From: JBDREF01 sp043820045
GTDB taxonomy: Bacteria; Planctomycetota; Phycisphaerae; Sedimentisphaerales; Anaerobacaceae
Assembly: GCA_043820045.1 (NCBI GenBank)
Contig: JBDREF010000336.1
Span: 1 to 26,657 of the forward strand
Length of the DNA: 26,657 bases
Direction: 5' to 3'
Positions 6,459-14,488 of this stretch are shown one piece after another (the stretch's first letter is position 1; every line of letters begins with the position of its first letter). A model generated the notes under the pieces. The model was not told where the DNA came from and did no database searches. It worked only from the letters and a program-made list of their open reading frames with translations. The position numbers were made by a program, and so were the translations under genes.

Positions 6459-8621
6459 ATGGGATACGGGATGCTAAAAATTGTTGGGATTGCTGTTATT
6501 GCGACTTTGATTGCCGGGCCGCTCTTGTGCCGTGCATCTGCTGCGAGCCAGGGGGAAAATGACGAGGCAACTGCATCAGCCGCAGACAGCACCGGCAGAG
6601 TCATTATCAAGTCGATCGAATTCGTGGGCAATCGCAAGTACAAAGATAAAACTCTGAAAAAGAAGCTGGACTTCGAGAAAGGCAGTTACCTCGATCCGAT
6701 ACTGCTCGAGGCCGGCAGGACGGCGATAGCGGAATACTATCGGAAAAAAGGTTTTGCCCGGACCGAGGTGGCGGTGGAAAAAGAAGGGCTGCCGGAGGGT
6801 AAGGTCGTCTATGCGATCGTAGAGGGTCCGAGGCTCAGAATCAAATCGGTGAGGTTCGAGGGTAATGAGTCTCTGAAGACCGGCGACTTGAAGAACGCCA
6901 TAAAGACAGATACGCGGAGCTGGCTTGTCTGGCCCGCCTACTACACAGAGGAGAAAGTAGCCGCGGACATAGAGAAGCTCGGAACTATCTACTGGGAACG
7001 GGGCTTTCTGGATCACCGCATAGAAGTCGAGGGTACAACCGACATTATTTTCGTGATAAACGAAGGCCCGGTTTATAAAGTCAGGAACCTTATTCTGACC
7101 GGCAACACGCATTTCGACGATGCGACTCTCCTGGCTGGTCTGCAACTGGAACCGGGACAGACCTATTACAGTCGAAGAGCCGAGACGCACGTCCGGCAGA
7201 TTCGTAAGCTCTACGGCGAGAACGGCTTTGTGGACGCCGAGGTCAGCCAGAGCCCGGTTTTTGTCGAGGGCGACCACGTCGTGGACGTGGAATTCAGAAT
7301 TGTGGAGGGCAGCCAGTTCAGAATCGGCAAAGTTGACATCATCGGCAACGAGCAGACGCAGGACAAAGTCGTTCGGCGGATACTCGACGAGTACGACTTT
7401 ACGCCGGGGCAGTTGTATAACGCCGATATGGCGCCCAGGCAAGGCGGCGGCAAACTGGAACGATACGTGCAGACGATGACTTTAGCCGACCAGGTCATCA
7501 TCAAACCCGTCAAGCCCGCCGACGGAGCCGACGACCGCAGGGACGCACAGGTGGACGTCAAGGAAGGCCTGACCGGGATGTGGAACCCCGGCGTGGCCAT
7601 CGGAAGCGACAGCGGCATTATCGGCCAGTTGCTCTGGCAGCAGCGAAATTTCGATGTTCACGACTGGCCCGAGAGCTTCGGCGAGTTTATTACAATGAAC
7701 GCCTTCAAAGGCGCCGGCCAGACCTTGAGAGTCGCACTGGAGCCGGGGACGGTAGTGAGCTACTACTCGGTCACGTTCAACGAGCCGTACTTGAATGACA
7801 AGCCCACGTCGCTCGAAGTGGGAGGCTCCAGTTGGGAAAGGTGGCTGGAGAGCTATGACGAGAAGAGGAAAAAAGGGTATTTCGGTTTCGAGAATCGATA
7901 CAAGAACCGGTGGCGGGCGAGCCTTGGCTTCAGGGCCGAAAACGTCAATGTGGGCGATCTCGATATCGATGCACCGCAGGAAATCATCGACGTCAGAGGC
8001 AACAACTTCCTCGCCGGGGCGAAGTTCGGCATCGGCAGAAATATGACGGACGACAGGTTTACGCCGAGTTCGGGTAATACTTTCGACGTCAGCTACGAGC
8101 AGGTCACCGGCGATGAGGATTTCGGAATACTGAGAGGCTCCCGCATCGAGTACTGGACCCTGTACGAGGATTTGGCCGAGCGAAAAACCGTGCTGGCCTT
8201 CAAGCTTCTCGGTGCGACTACGTTGTCCGACGCTCCTCCTTTCGAGAAGTTCTACGGCGGCGGCACGGGCACTTACGGCCTGAGAGGTTTCGACTACCGG
8301 GGCGTGAGCACGAGAGGTCTTCAGACCGGCGGCGTGCCTTTTCCGGAGCGGAAGGACCCGATAGGCAGCGACTGGATATTCATAGCCAATACGGAAGTTG
8401 TCGTACCTCTGGTAGGTGAAAATGTTGCGGCGCTGGCGTTCGTCGACAGCGGAACGGTGGACACCGGCAGGTATCGCGCTGCGGTCGGAACGGGCATACA
8501 AATAATAATACCGCAACTGCTCGGGCCTATGCCGATGAGGTTCGAGCTTGCCTGGCCGTTCATGAAGGACGACGAAGACGAAACACGGGTGTTCAGTTTC
8601 CGAATGGGAAGTCTGTATTAG
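6459..8621 (+). CDS. bamA: outer-membrane protein assembly factor BamA (Omp85 family)
   Basis: 720 residues from the ATG at 6459; the ATG at 6471 (MLKIVGIAVIATLIAG...) and a GTG at 6423 are alternatives, none with a strong Shine-Dalgarno. It folds and inserts beta-barrel proteins into the outer membrane. A signal peptide ending near RASA is followed by four POTRA repeats, about 47-124, 125-204, 205-284 and 285-370, each opening with a VxFxGN-type strand and, in the first three, ending VxEGP/S. The 16-stranded barrel follows, with the conserved GLRGFDYRG loop motif and a C-terminal Tyr (FSFRMGSLY). Proteobacterial BamA usually has five POTRA domains; I count four. The Skp-like chaperone gene follows after 50 nt, the common bamA-skp-lpxD order. 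Confidence 0.93.
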   Translation: MGYGMLKIVGIAVIATLIAGPLLCRASAASQGENDEATASAADSTGRVIIKSIEFVGNRKYKDKTLKKKLDFEKGSYLDPILLEAGRTAIAEYYRKKGFARTEVAVEKEGLPEGKVVYAIVEGPRLRIKSVRFEGNESLKTGDLKNAIKTDTRSWLVWPAYYTEEKVAADIEKLGTIYWERGFLDHRIEVEGTTDIIFVINEGPVYKVRNLILTGNTHFDDATLLAGLQLEPGQTYYSRRAETHVRQIRKLYGENGFVDAEVSQSPVFVEGDHVVDVEFRIVEGSQFRIGKVDIIGNEQTQDKVVRRILDEYDFTPGQLYNADMAPRQGGGKLERYVQTMTLADQVIIKPVKPADGADDRRDAQVDVKEGLTGMWNPGVAIGSDSGIIGQLLWQQRNFDVHDWPESFGEFITMNAFKGAGQTLRVALEPGTVVSYYSVTFNEPYLNDKPTSLEVGGSSWERWLESYDEKRKKGYFGFENRYKNRWRASLGFRAENVNVGDLDIDAPQEIIDVRGNNFLAGAKFGIGRNMTDDRFTPSSGNTFDVSYEQVTGDEDFGILRGSRIEYWTLYEDLAERKTVLAFKLLGATTLSDAPPFEKFYGGGTGTYGLRGFDYRGVSTRGLQTGGVPFPERKDPIGSDWIFIANTEVVVPLVGENVAALAFVDSGTVDTGRYRAAVGTGIQIIIPQLLGPMPMRFELAWPFMKDDEDETRVFSFRMGSLY

Positions 8622-8671
8622 ACGCATAATTGAGTTTTCGAACAGAGCAAGAATCTGGAAAGGATGATTTT

Positions 8672-9277
8672 ATGAAGAGCAAAGTTTTAGCTTTAGGTTG
8701 TTTGATGAGCGTGGTTGTTCTTTTTACTATCCATCAGTACGGCACGGCCCGGGCGGGGGCTGGCGTCTCGGCCAGCAAGATAGGCGTCGTCAGTGTCTCG
8801 CGGGCGCTGCGGGATTGCCAGGCGACGGCCAAGTACCGGGAAAAAACCGCCGCTGAAAACGATAAGATGGCCCTGGAGGAAGCCAGGCTCACCAGAGAGG
8901 TCCAGGGGCTGACGGGGGAGATCAGGGCATTGAGACGCGGCAGCGAAGATTATATGGCGAGGTACAAGGAGCTGCTGCAAAAGCAGGCCGAACTGAAGGT
9001 CCTCGAGGAGTACAACAGTCAGCAGAGCGGATTAAGAGACCGCAACTGGACTGAGCAGCTTTACAAAGAGATTCTGACGGTGGTGAAAGATCTCTCGGAG
9101 AAAAAGGCCCTGGAGATGGTGCTCGAACGGACCGAGCCGACATTCCCCGTGGCGACTGCGGACCAGTTGATGATGACGCTGAGCACCCATAAGGTGCTGT
9201 ACGATGGCGGATGTCTGGATATTACCGACGAGGTGATAGCCGAATTGAATAAGAAAGATTTGAAATTCGACAACTAA
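8672..9277 (+). CDS. skp: OmpH/Skp-family periplasmic chaperone
   Basis: 201 residues from the ATG at 8672, with GGAAAGGA 7 nt upstream; an upstream TTG at 8630 is rejected. A signal peptide (MKSKVLALGCLMSVVVLF...) is followed by the family's opening strand IGVVSVSRALRDC and a long charged coiled-coil segment (about 50-135) rich in E, K, R and L. Skp holds unfolded outer-membrane proteins in the periplasm and passes them to BamA. The position between bamA and lpxD is the usual one. The C-terminus (TADQLMMTLSTHKVLYDGGCLDITDEVIAELN) matches the DITDEVI ending of longer OmpH-like proteins in this group. The family call rests on architecture and context more than on sequence identity. Confidence 0.85.
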   Translation: MKSKVLALGCLMSVVVLFTIHQYGTARAGAGVSASKIGVVSVSRALRDCQATAKYREKTAAENDKMALEEARLTREVQGLTGEIRALRRGSEDYMARYKELLQKQAELKVLEEYNSQQSGLRDRNWTEQLYKEILTVVKDLSEKKALEMVLERTEPTFPVATADQLMMTLSTHKVLYDGGCLDITDEVIAELNKKDLKFDN

Positions 9278-9297
9278 GCACCGGAGAAAGGGCCAAG

Positions 9298-9319
9298 TCC
9301 CGGCCCGAAAGGACCGGGA
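9298..9319. other. GNRA-type hairpin between skp and lpxD
   Basis: TCCCGGCCC-GAAA-GGACCGGGA forms a 9-bp stem with one C-A mismatch and a GAAA tetraloop. No T-tract follows, so it is not a classical intrinsic terminator. It may stabilise or attenuate the operon mRNA between skp and lpxD. Confidence 0.5.
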
Positions 9320-9405
9320 ACCGTTGAAGAATACTCACTATTCGCTTGTACTATTCATCGTCTTGAGTGTACATCCTGACCACTTTTCGAGGCGTTCGAT
9401 TTGCA

Positions 9406-10455
9406 ATGAAATTGACAGTTACACAATTAGCTCAGCGGCTCGGCGCCGAACTGGCCGGCGACGCCGGTGATCCCGGCAGGCAGATAACCGCCGTCAGCCC
9501 GATCGAGACAGCAGGCGAAAATGAGGTTACTTTCGCCGCAGATGAAAAACGCATGGCTTCGCTCAAGCGCTGCCGAGCCGGTGCGGCTATTGTCTCGGAA
9601 CGTATCGACGGCCTGGAGATGCCGCAACTGATCGTCAAGAACGTCAACGCGGCTCTTATAGAAGCGTTGTCCATTTTTGCCCCCAAACTGAAGGCCCCGG
9701 CCGAAGGTATCGACCCGACAGCCAGGCTCGCCGACAACGTGAAGATAGCCGAAGGCGTCAGCATCGGCCCGGGCGCGGTTATTGACGACGGCGTCGAAAT
9801 CGGAGATAATAGCATAATCGGCAGTGGGTGCAAAATCGGTGAGAATTCGAAGCTCGGCAGGAATTGCCGGCTCGACAGCAACGTCGTCATATACCGCAAC
9901 TGCAGGCTGGGCGACAACGTAATCATCCAGGCAAACAGCACCGTCGGCTCAACGGGCTTCGGGTATTCGTTCATCGAAGGTTCGCACAGGCTCATCCCGC
10001 ATAACGGCGGGGTGGTGATCGAAGATTTCGTCGAGATAGGCGCAAATTGCTGCATTGACAGGGCAAAGTTCGGAAATACGGTAATCGGAGCAGGAACAAA
10101 AATAGATAATCTCGTGCAAATCGCGCACAACGTGGTAATCGGCAAATGCTGTCTGATAGCGGCACTCGTCGGCATCTCCGGCAGCTCCAAACTCGGCGAC
10201 GGCGTAGTATTGGCCGGCCAGGTCGGCCTGGCGGACAATATCGAGATAGGCGACGGCACGATGGTCGCCGCCCAGTCGGGCGTGATGAGCAGCGTCCCGG
10301 CGGGGCAGAAGATGGCCTGGACGCCGGCAATGAAGAGAGAAGATGCGTTCCGAACGGTCGGCCAGATAATGCGACTGCCGAAGATGGCTGCGAAGCTGAA
10401 GGAACTGGGCAAGAGGCTGGAAAGACTTGAAGCTGCAGAAGACGATAAAAAGTGA
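9406..10455 (+). CDS. lpxD: UDP-3-O-acylglucosamine N-acyltransferase LpxD
   Basis: 349 residues from the ATG at 9406 (a GTG at 9367 would add 13 atypical residues). LpxD adds the second 3-hydroxyacyl chain, at the 2-amino group, in the third step of lipid A synthesis. The N-terminal uridine-binding domain (about 1-100) includes the VTFAAD segment. A long left-handed beta-helix of hexapeptide repeats runs from about 100 to 300, with the catalytic His in QIAHN (H241, matching E. coli H239), and a helical C-terminus (PKMAAKLKELGKRLERLE) packs the trimer. The end overlaps the lpxC-fabZ start by 29 bp, indicating translational coupling. Confidence 0.96.
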   Translation: MKLTVTQLAQRLGAELAGDAGDPGRQITAVSPIETAGENEVTFAADEKRMASLKRCRAGAAIVSERIDGLEMPQLIVKNVNAALIEALSIFAPKLKAPAEGIDPTARLADNVKIAEGVSIGPGAVIDDGVEIGDNSIIGSGCKIGENSKLGRNCRLDSNVVIYRNCRLGDNVIIQANSTVGSTGFGYSFIEGSHRLIPHNGGVVIEDFVEIGANCCIDRAKFGNTVIGAGTKIDNLVQIAHNVVIGKCCLIAALVGISGSSKLGDGVVLAGQVGLADNIEIGDGTMVAAQSGVMSSVPAGQKMAWTPAMKREDAFRTVGQIMRLPKMAAKLKELGKRLERLEAAEDDKK

Positions 10456-11737
10456 AGCCAAGATCCGAGGTCACGGCCTGTTCGGGGGTAAGGAGGCAAA
10501 GGTCGTCTTCCGTCCGGCCCCCGCGGATTCCGGTATAACTTTCATTCGGACCGATGGGCCTGAGCCGGTGCGGATCAGCGCCGTTGCGTCCAATGTCGCC
10601 GAGCGCAGCCGCCGTACCACGCTGAAGAAAGGCTCGGTCAGCATAGAGACCATCGAGCACTGCATGGCCGCCATCAATGCGCTCGAGATAGACAACATCA
10701 TTATCGAGGTCAACGGCCCGGAACTGCCGGCCCCCGACTGTAGTTGCGCCGAGTACTTCAAGGTTCTCAAACGCATCGGACTTACCGAGCAGAATGTCAC
10801 GCGCAAAGAGTATGTCATCAACAAGCCTATCACCATCGCCGCCGGCGACGCGTGCATTTACGCCCTGCCCAACTCCGACAACGGATTGAGCCTGACCTAC
10901 GATCTCGACTACGGCGGACACACCGGGATCGGCAGGCAGATATTCAGTTTCCGGCTAACGCCGGAGAGCTTCGAGCAAAACCTGGCCACGGCTCGAACTT
11001 TCCTGCTCGAGGCCGAGGCAAAGCAGTTCCAGGCCCGCGGCATGGGAACGCACATCAGCCCGCGGGACCTTCTGGTCATCAACTCGGACGGACCGATCAA
11101 GAACAGTTACAGATTTCCCAACGAGTGCGTCAGGCACAAACTCGCCGATTTGATCGGCGATCTGGGACTGGTCGGACGGGCCATCAAGGGCAGGATTGTG
11201 GCCTACAAGAGCGGCCACTCGCTGAATCAGCAGCTTGCAAGAAAACTGTACGAGGCCGCCCAACAGCAGGAGCGCATGGCCAAGTTCGGCACGGATGCAC
11301 TGCTGGACATTCGGCAGATTGCCAAGATCCTGCCGCACCGCTACCCGTTCCTGCTCGTGGACAAGGTGATCGAAATCGAAGGAGACACGCGTATAAAGGG
11401 CATAAAGAATGTGACCTTCAACGAGCAGTTTTTCCAGGGGCATTTTCCCGGCACGCCAATTATGCCCGGCGTTCTTATTGTCGAAGCGATGGCGCAGATC
11501 TCCGGCTTGCTGTTCGCCCAAAGACTGGAACATACCGGTAAGCTGGCGGTGCTGCTGAGTATGGATAATGTAAAACTCCGCAAATCGGTCGTCCCCGGCG
11601 ACCAGTTGATTCTTACCTCCGAGACGATCAAACTGCGCAGCAGAACGGCACATTGTAAGTGCAAAGCCATGGTCGGCGATGTAGTGGCAGCCGAAGCACA
11701 GATCAGATTCATGCTGGTCGATGATGAAAGAGTGTAG
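10427..11737 (+). CDS. lpxC/fabZ: bifunctional UDP-3-O-acyl-GlcNAc deacetylase / 3-hydroxyacyl-ACP dehydratase (LpxC-FabZ fusion)
   Basis: 436 residues from a TTG at 10427, inside the end of lpxD. No ATG lies near and the LpxC fold starts at once (QKTIKSEAKIRGHGLF), so TTG is well supported. LpxC part (about 1-285): zinc ligands H78 (in IEH, with catalytic E77), H237 and D241 (HKLADLIGDL), and catalytic H264 (SGHSLN). FabZ part (about 290-436): hot-dog fold with active-site H304 (ILPHRYPFLLVD) and E353 (GVLIVEAMAQ). LpxC makes the committed deacetylation of lipid A synthesis, while FabZ draws 3-hydroxyacyl-ACP toward fatty acids, so the fusion keeps two enzymes competing for the same acyl pool in fixed ratio. 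The fusion is known from Bacteroidota and Planctomycetes. The usual DGS turn is replaced by DCS at 104-106. Confidence 0.96.
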   Translation: MKLQKTIKSEAKIRGHGLFGGKEAKVVFRPAPADSGITFIRTDGPEPVRISAVASNVAERSRRTTLKKGSVSIETIEHCMAAINALEIDNIIIEVNGPELPAPDCSCAEYFKVLKRIGLTEQNVTRKEYVINKPITIAAGDACIYALPNSDNGLSLTYDLDYGGHTGIGRQIFSFRLTPESFEQNLATARTFLLEAEAKQFQARGMGTHISPRDLLVINSDGPIKNSYRFPNECVRHKLADLIGDLGLVGRAIKGRIVAYKSGHSLNQQLARKLYEAAQQQERMAKFGTDALLDIRQIAKILPHRYPFLLVDKVIEIEGDTRIKGIKNVTFNEQFFQGHFPGTPIMPGVLIVEAMAQISGLLFAQRLEHTGKLAVLLSMDNVKLRKSVVPGDQLILTSETIKLRSRTAHCKCKAMVGDVVAAEAQIRFMLVDDERV

Positions 11738-11760
11738 AGAAGATTCTTTAAAGAGGTAAC

Positions 11761-12567
11761 ATGACCCAGATACATCCCAGTGCAGTAATCCACAAAGATG
11801 CTCGATTGGCTGAGGACGTGGCCGTGGGCCCGAATTGCGTCGTGGGAAGCGGCGTCGAGATCGGTGCCGGCACGATACTCGAGGCCAACGTAGTCATCGG
11901 CAAGAACGTCAAGATGGGCCGGCAAAATTATCTTTTTCCCAACTGCGTGATTGGAAGCCGGCCGCAGGTCCTGCGCCTCGGCCTGGACGCCGAAATCGGC
12001 AGACTCGAAATAGGCGACGGAAATGTGATTCACGAACAGGTCACAATTCATCCCGGCATTCACCCCGGAACATCTACGAGAATCGGGAACGAGAATTTCC
12101 TGATGGTCGGCGTTCATATCGGGCACGACTGTACGCTCGAAGACAACATTGTCATGAGCAACAGCGTCCAGATAGGCGGGCACTGCAAGATTGAGACCGG
12201 AGCATGGTTCAGCGGCCTGTCCGCCTCGCATCAGTTTGTCACCGTCGGCAAGTGGTGCTACGTGGCGGGCCTGGCCGGGATCACCCGCGATATCCCGCCG
12301 TTCCTGACTGTAAGCGGACATTACCCGCCAAGAGTCAGAGGCGTCAACAAGCGAGGTCTGACTCGGGCCGGGCTGGACGAGCAGCAGCAGGAAAACATAT
12401 TCGAGGCATACAAACGGCTCTACAGGCAGCCCGGCACGTTGCTGGAAAACACCGCGGCCTTGTCGCTGGAGGACGGGCTCGATAAGAACGTCCGGGCCAT
12501 AATTGATGCCATCGAAAAAAGCAGCAAGCATCAGTTCGGCAGGTACCTGGAAACATTCAGAGAATAA
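11761..12567 (+). CDS. lpxA: acyl-ACP--UDP-N-acetylglucosamine O-acyltransferase LpxA
   Basis: 268 residues; the ATG follows AAAGAGG at 5 nt. LpxA transfers a 3-hydroxyacyl chain from ACP to UDP-GlcNAc (or its 3-amino analogue), the first lipid A step. Residues 1-185 are hexapeptide repeats forming the beta-helix, with the catalytic His in GVHIGHDC (H122, matching E. coli H125); a helical C-terminal domain follows (KRGLTRAGLDEQQ...). Length is typical. It starts 23 nt after lpxC-fabZ and is followed by the Gfo/Idh-type gene after 60 nt. Sugar selectivity cannot be told from sequence alone, but that neighbour makes the 3-amino substrate worth considering. Confidence 0.95.
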   Translation: MTQIHPSAVIHKDARLAEDVAVGPNCVVGSGVEIGAGTILEANVVIGKNVKMGRQNYLFPNCVIGSRPQVLRLGLDAEIGRLEIGDGNVIHEQVTIHPGIHPGTSTRIGNENFLMVGVHIGHDCTLEDNIVMSNSVQIGGHCKIETGAWFSGLSASHQFVTVGKWCYVAGLAGITRDIPPFLTVSGHYPPRVRGVNKRGLTRAGLDEQQQENIFEAYKRLYRQPGTLLENTAALSLEDGLDKNVRAIIDAIEKSSKHQFGRYLETFRE

Positions 12568-12627
12568 CAAACGTAAAGTGGCTGATTCGACTTGCCTGAC
12601 TCGCCAACCACTGAATAGGAATACGAA

Positions 12628-13659
12628 ATGCAAAACACGAAAGTGCGAACCGCGGTCATAGGCGCCGGTAAAATGGGGACTATACACGCGAAGGTTTATA
12701 GCCAACTGCCGCAAAGCGAGCTTGTTGCCATAGTCGATATCGACGCCGACAAGGCTAGGCGCCTGGCCGATCAATACGGCTGCATGTCCTCCGCCAACTG
12801 CGAGGACGTGCTCGGCAAGGTCGACGCCGTAACGATAGCAACGCCGACGGTGACACATCTGAACCTGGCGAAGACATTCATCAAGAACAATATCGCGGTG
12901 CTGATTGAAAAGCCTCTGGCGGCCAATGTCAGGGAAGGCAAAAAAATCGTCGCCCTTGCGAAGAAATACGACAGCGTGGTGGCGGTCGGTCATTCCGAGA
13001 GGTGCAACCCCGTCGCCCAGGCGATAAAAAGACTCAACATCAAACCCAAATTTATCGAGGCCAACCGCATCAGTCCGTACCCGTTCCGCTCGACGGACGT
13101 GGGCGTGGTTCTTGATGTCATGATCCACGATATAGACATTATCTTGTCCCTGGCGGCAAGTAAGATTGAGAAAGTGGACGCGGTCGGCGTCAACGTCGTC
13201 GAAGACAAAGAAGACATCTGTAACGCAAGAATCGTTTTTGACAGCGGCTGCATCGCAAATATCACGGCGTCCAGACTTGCCCTGAAAACCGAGAGAAGGG
13301 TCAGAGTGTTCAGCCGGCAGGCGTATCTAAGCGTGGATTATCTCAAGAAAAGTGGAATCATCATCAAAGCCGGCCCGAATATCAACGTCGTCAAATGGAT
13401 ACAGGAGCACAGGCAGGCCGGCGACTTCGACCTGACAAAGGTAAACTGGCCGGACCTGCTGCATATCGAGCAGCTCGAAATAGACGACAAGGAGCCCATC
13501 CGTCTTGAGCAGGAGGCCTTTCTGGAGGCGGTTGTCGATAGATCGCACATGCCTGAAGTGAGCGCCCAGGAAGGATTGGCTGCACTGGAATGCGCCGCGG
13601 CGATTCTGGCCTCGGTTAAGAAACACAAGTGGCATGAGAAAATCGGCGACGACGAATAG
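12628..13659 (+). CDS. Gfo/Idh/MocA-family NAD(P)-dependent oxidoreductase, possible UDP-GlcNAc 3-dehydrogenase (GnnA-like)
   Basis: 343 residues. A Rossmann domain opens with AVIGAGKMG (9-17); the family's EKP motif is at 94-96 (VLIEKPLA) and the active-site HD is at H167-D168 (VMIHDIDIIL). The C-terminal half is the usual open beta-sheet domain. Family members oxidise or reduce sugar hydroxyls, often on nucleotide sugars. In Acidithiobacillus and Leptospira a member, GnnA, oxidises C3 of UDP-GlcNAc, and GnnB then aminates it to give the LpxA substrate for amide-linked lipid A; those genes sit by lpxA. Here the gene directly follows lpxA on the same strand, but no aminotransferase is in the window. 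Family call firm; GnnA role inferred from position. Confidence 0.85.
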   Translation: MQNTKVRTAVIGAGKMGTIHAKVYSQLPQSELVAIVDIDADKARRLADQYGCMSSANCEDVLGKVDAVTIATPTVTHLNLAKTFIKNNIAVLIEKPLAANVREGKKIVALAKKYDSVVAVGHSERCNPVAQAIKRLNIKPKFIEANRISPYPFRSTDVGVVLDVMIHDIDIILSLAASKIEKVDAVGVNVVEDKEDICNARIVFDSGCIANITASRLALKTERRVRVFSRQAYLSVDYLKKSGIIIKAGPNINVVKWIQEHRQAGDFDLTKVNWPDLLHIEQLEIDDKEPIRLEQEAFLEAVVDRSHMPEVSAQEGLAALECAAAILASVKKHKWHEKIGDDE

Positions 13660-13671
13660 CGAACGGTTCGC
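13659..13671. other. small palindrome after the Gfo/Idh stop codon
   Basis: GCGAAC-G-GTTCGC, six-base arms around one base, begins at the last base of the stop codon. There is no T-tract. Possible protein site or chance. Confidence 0.3.
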
Positions 13672-13719
13672 AGGATAGACAAAACGTCGTCCCATCGGAT
13701 TCAGTGAGAGGCGAAAACT

Positions 13720-14325
13720 ATGATTGGCAAGTCCTGGTTATACGTATCGTTGACGGCCGCCGTGTTGCTCTGCGGCTGCAACGGGAAAACGCAAGATTCA
13801 AAGTGGGAAAGGAAAATCGTGAATTCAGAAAAGATTGTCGTCAAACTTCAAACAAGCAAGGGTAATATCGTCATCGAACTCAACGGGCAGGCCGCTCCCG
13901 TCACGGTCAAAAATTTCCTCAGATACGTAGACGACGGGTTCTATGACGCGACGATCTTTCACAGAGTCATAGCGGGCTTCATGATACAGGGCGGCGGCTT
14001 CACGGCCGATATGACACGCAAGAAAACGCACGATCCGATAGTCAACGAAGCGAATAACGGCCTGAGCAACGAGCGGGGCACAATAGCAATGGCCCGCACC
14101 GGCGACCCCCACAGCGCCACGGCCCAGTTCTTCATCAACCACAGCGACAACACTCCCCTCGACTATGCCGGCGCCAACAGTCCTGGATACGCGGTATTCG
14201 GCAAAACAACTGAGGGAATGGACGTCGTAGATGCAATCGCAGCGGTCAAGACAACCACGCGCAACGGCATGGAGGACGTTCCCGTAGAACCCGTAGTGAT
14301 TAAGTCCGCAAGTATCGTGGAATAA
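13720..14325 (+). CDS. cyclophilin-type peptidyl-prolyl cis-trans isomerase, probable lipoprotein
   Basis: 201 residues; ATG with GAGAGG about 8 nt upstream. The N-terminus has a lysine, a hydrophobic stretch and LLCGC (C20), a slightly atypical lipobox, so the enzyme is probably a lipoprotein in the cell envelope. The cyclophilin domain (about 38-201) carries FHRVIAGFMIQGG with R82, F87 and Q90, and AQFFIN (135-140), the normal active site. It is of the short bacterial PpiA/PpiB type. It isomerises proline bonds in folding envelope proteins, which fits its place after bamA, skp and lipid A genes. The 164 nt that follow hold no clear terminator. Confidence 0.93.
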   Translation: MIGKSWLYVSLTAAVLLCGCNGKTQDSKWERKIVNSEKIVVKLQTSKGNIVIELNGQAAPVTVKNFLRYVDDGFYDATIFHRVIAGFMIQGGGFTADMTRKKTHDPIVNEANNGLSNERGTIAMARTGDPHSATAQFFINHSDNTPLDYAGANSPGYAVFGKTTEGMDVVDAIAAVKTTTRNGMEDVPVEPVVIKSASIVE

Positions 14326-14488
14326 GCAGCAGCCGCACTCAGGGCGTCACGACGGGACTTTTTCCCTATGCCTATGCCCTATATTTTTTTCGCCAGCGGC
14401 ATTTTTTCCGTAACGAAGACCCGCCCTTCGGCCTCTTTAATATTAGACGGCAGACATTTATGAAGGTGGACTTTGAAAGGGAAAAATT

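Noticed and set aside
6459..6560. Possible lipobox (PLLC) in the BamA signal peptide
   Set aside because: The residues before Cys do not fit the lipobox, and BamA proteins are cleaved by signal peptidase I; a site after RASA is better.
5087..6643. 518-codon open frame antisense to dnaB
   Set aside because: A shadow of the GC-rich dnaB codon pattern; dnaB is complete with all motifs.
7482..8627. 381-codon open frame antisense to bamA
   Set aside because: Shadow of bamA; no family resemblance.
11341..13128. 595-codon open frame antisense across fabZ, lpxA and the Gfo/Idh gene
   Set aside because: It spans three certain genes on the other strand and shows no domain.
14326..14488. T-rich stretches after the cyclophilin gene as an intrinsic terminator
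   Set aside because: T-runs are present near 14380-14408, but the only preceding inverted arms are about 3 bp (GCC/GGC), too weak to call.
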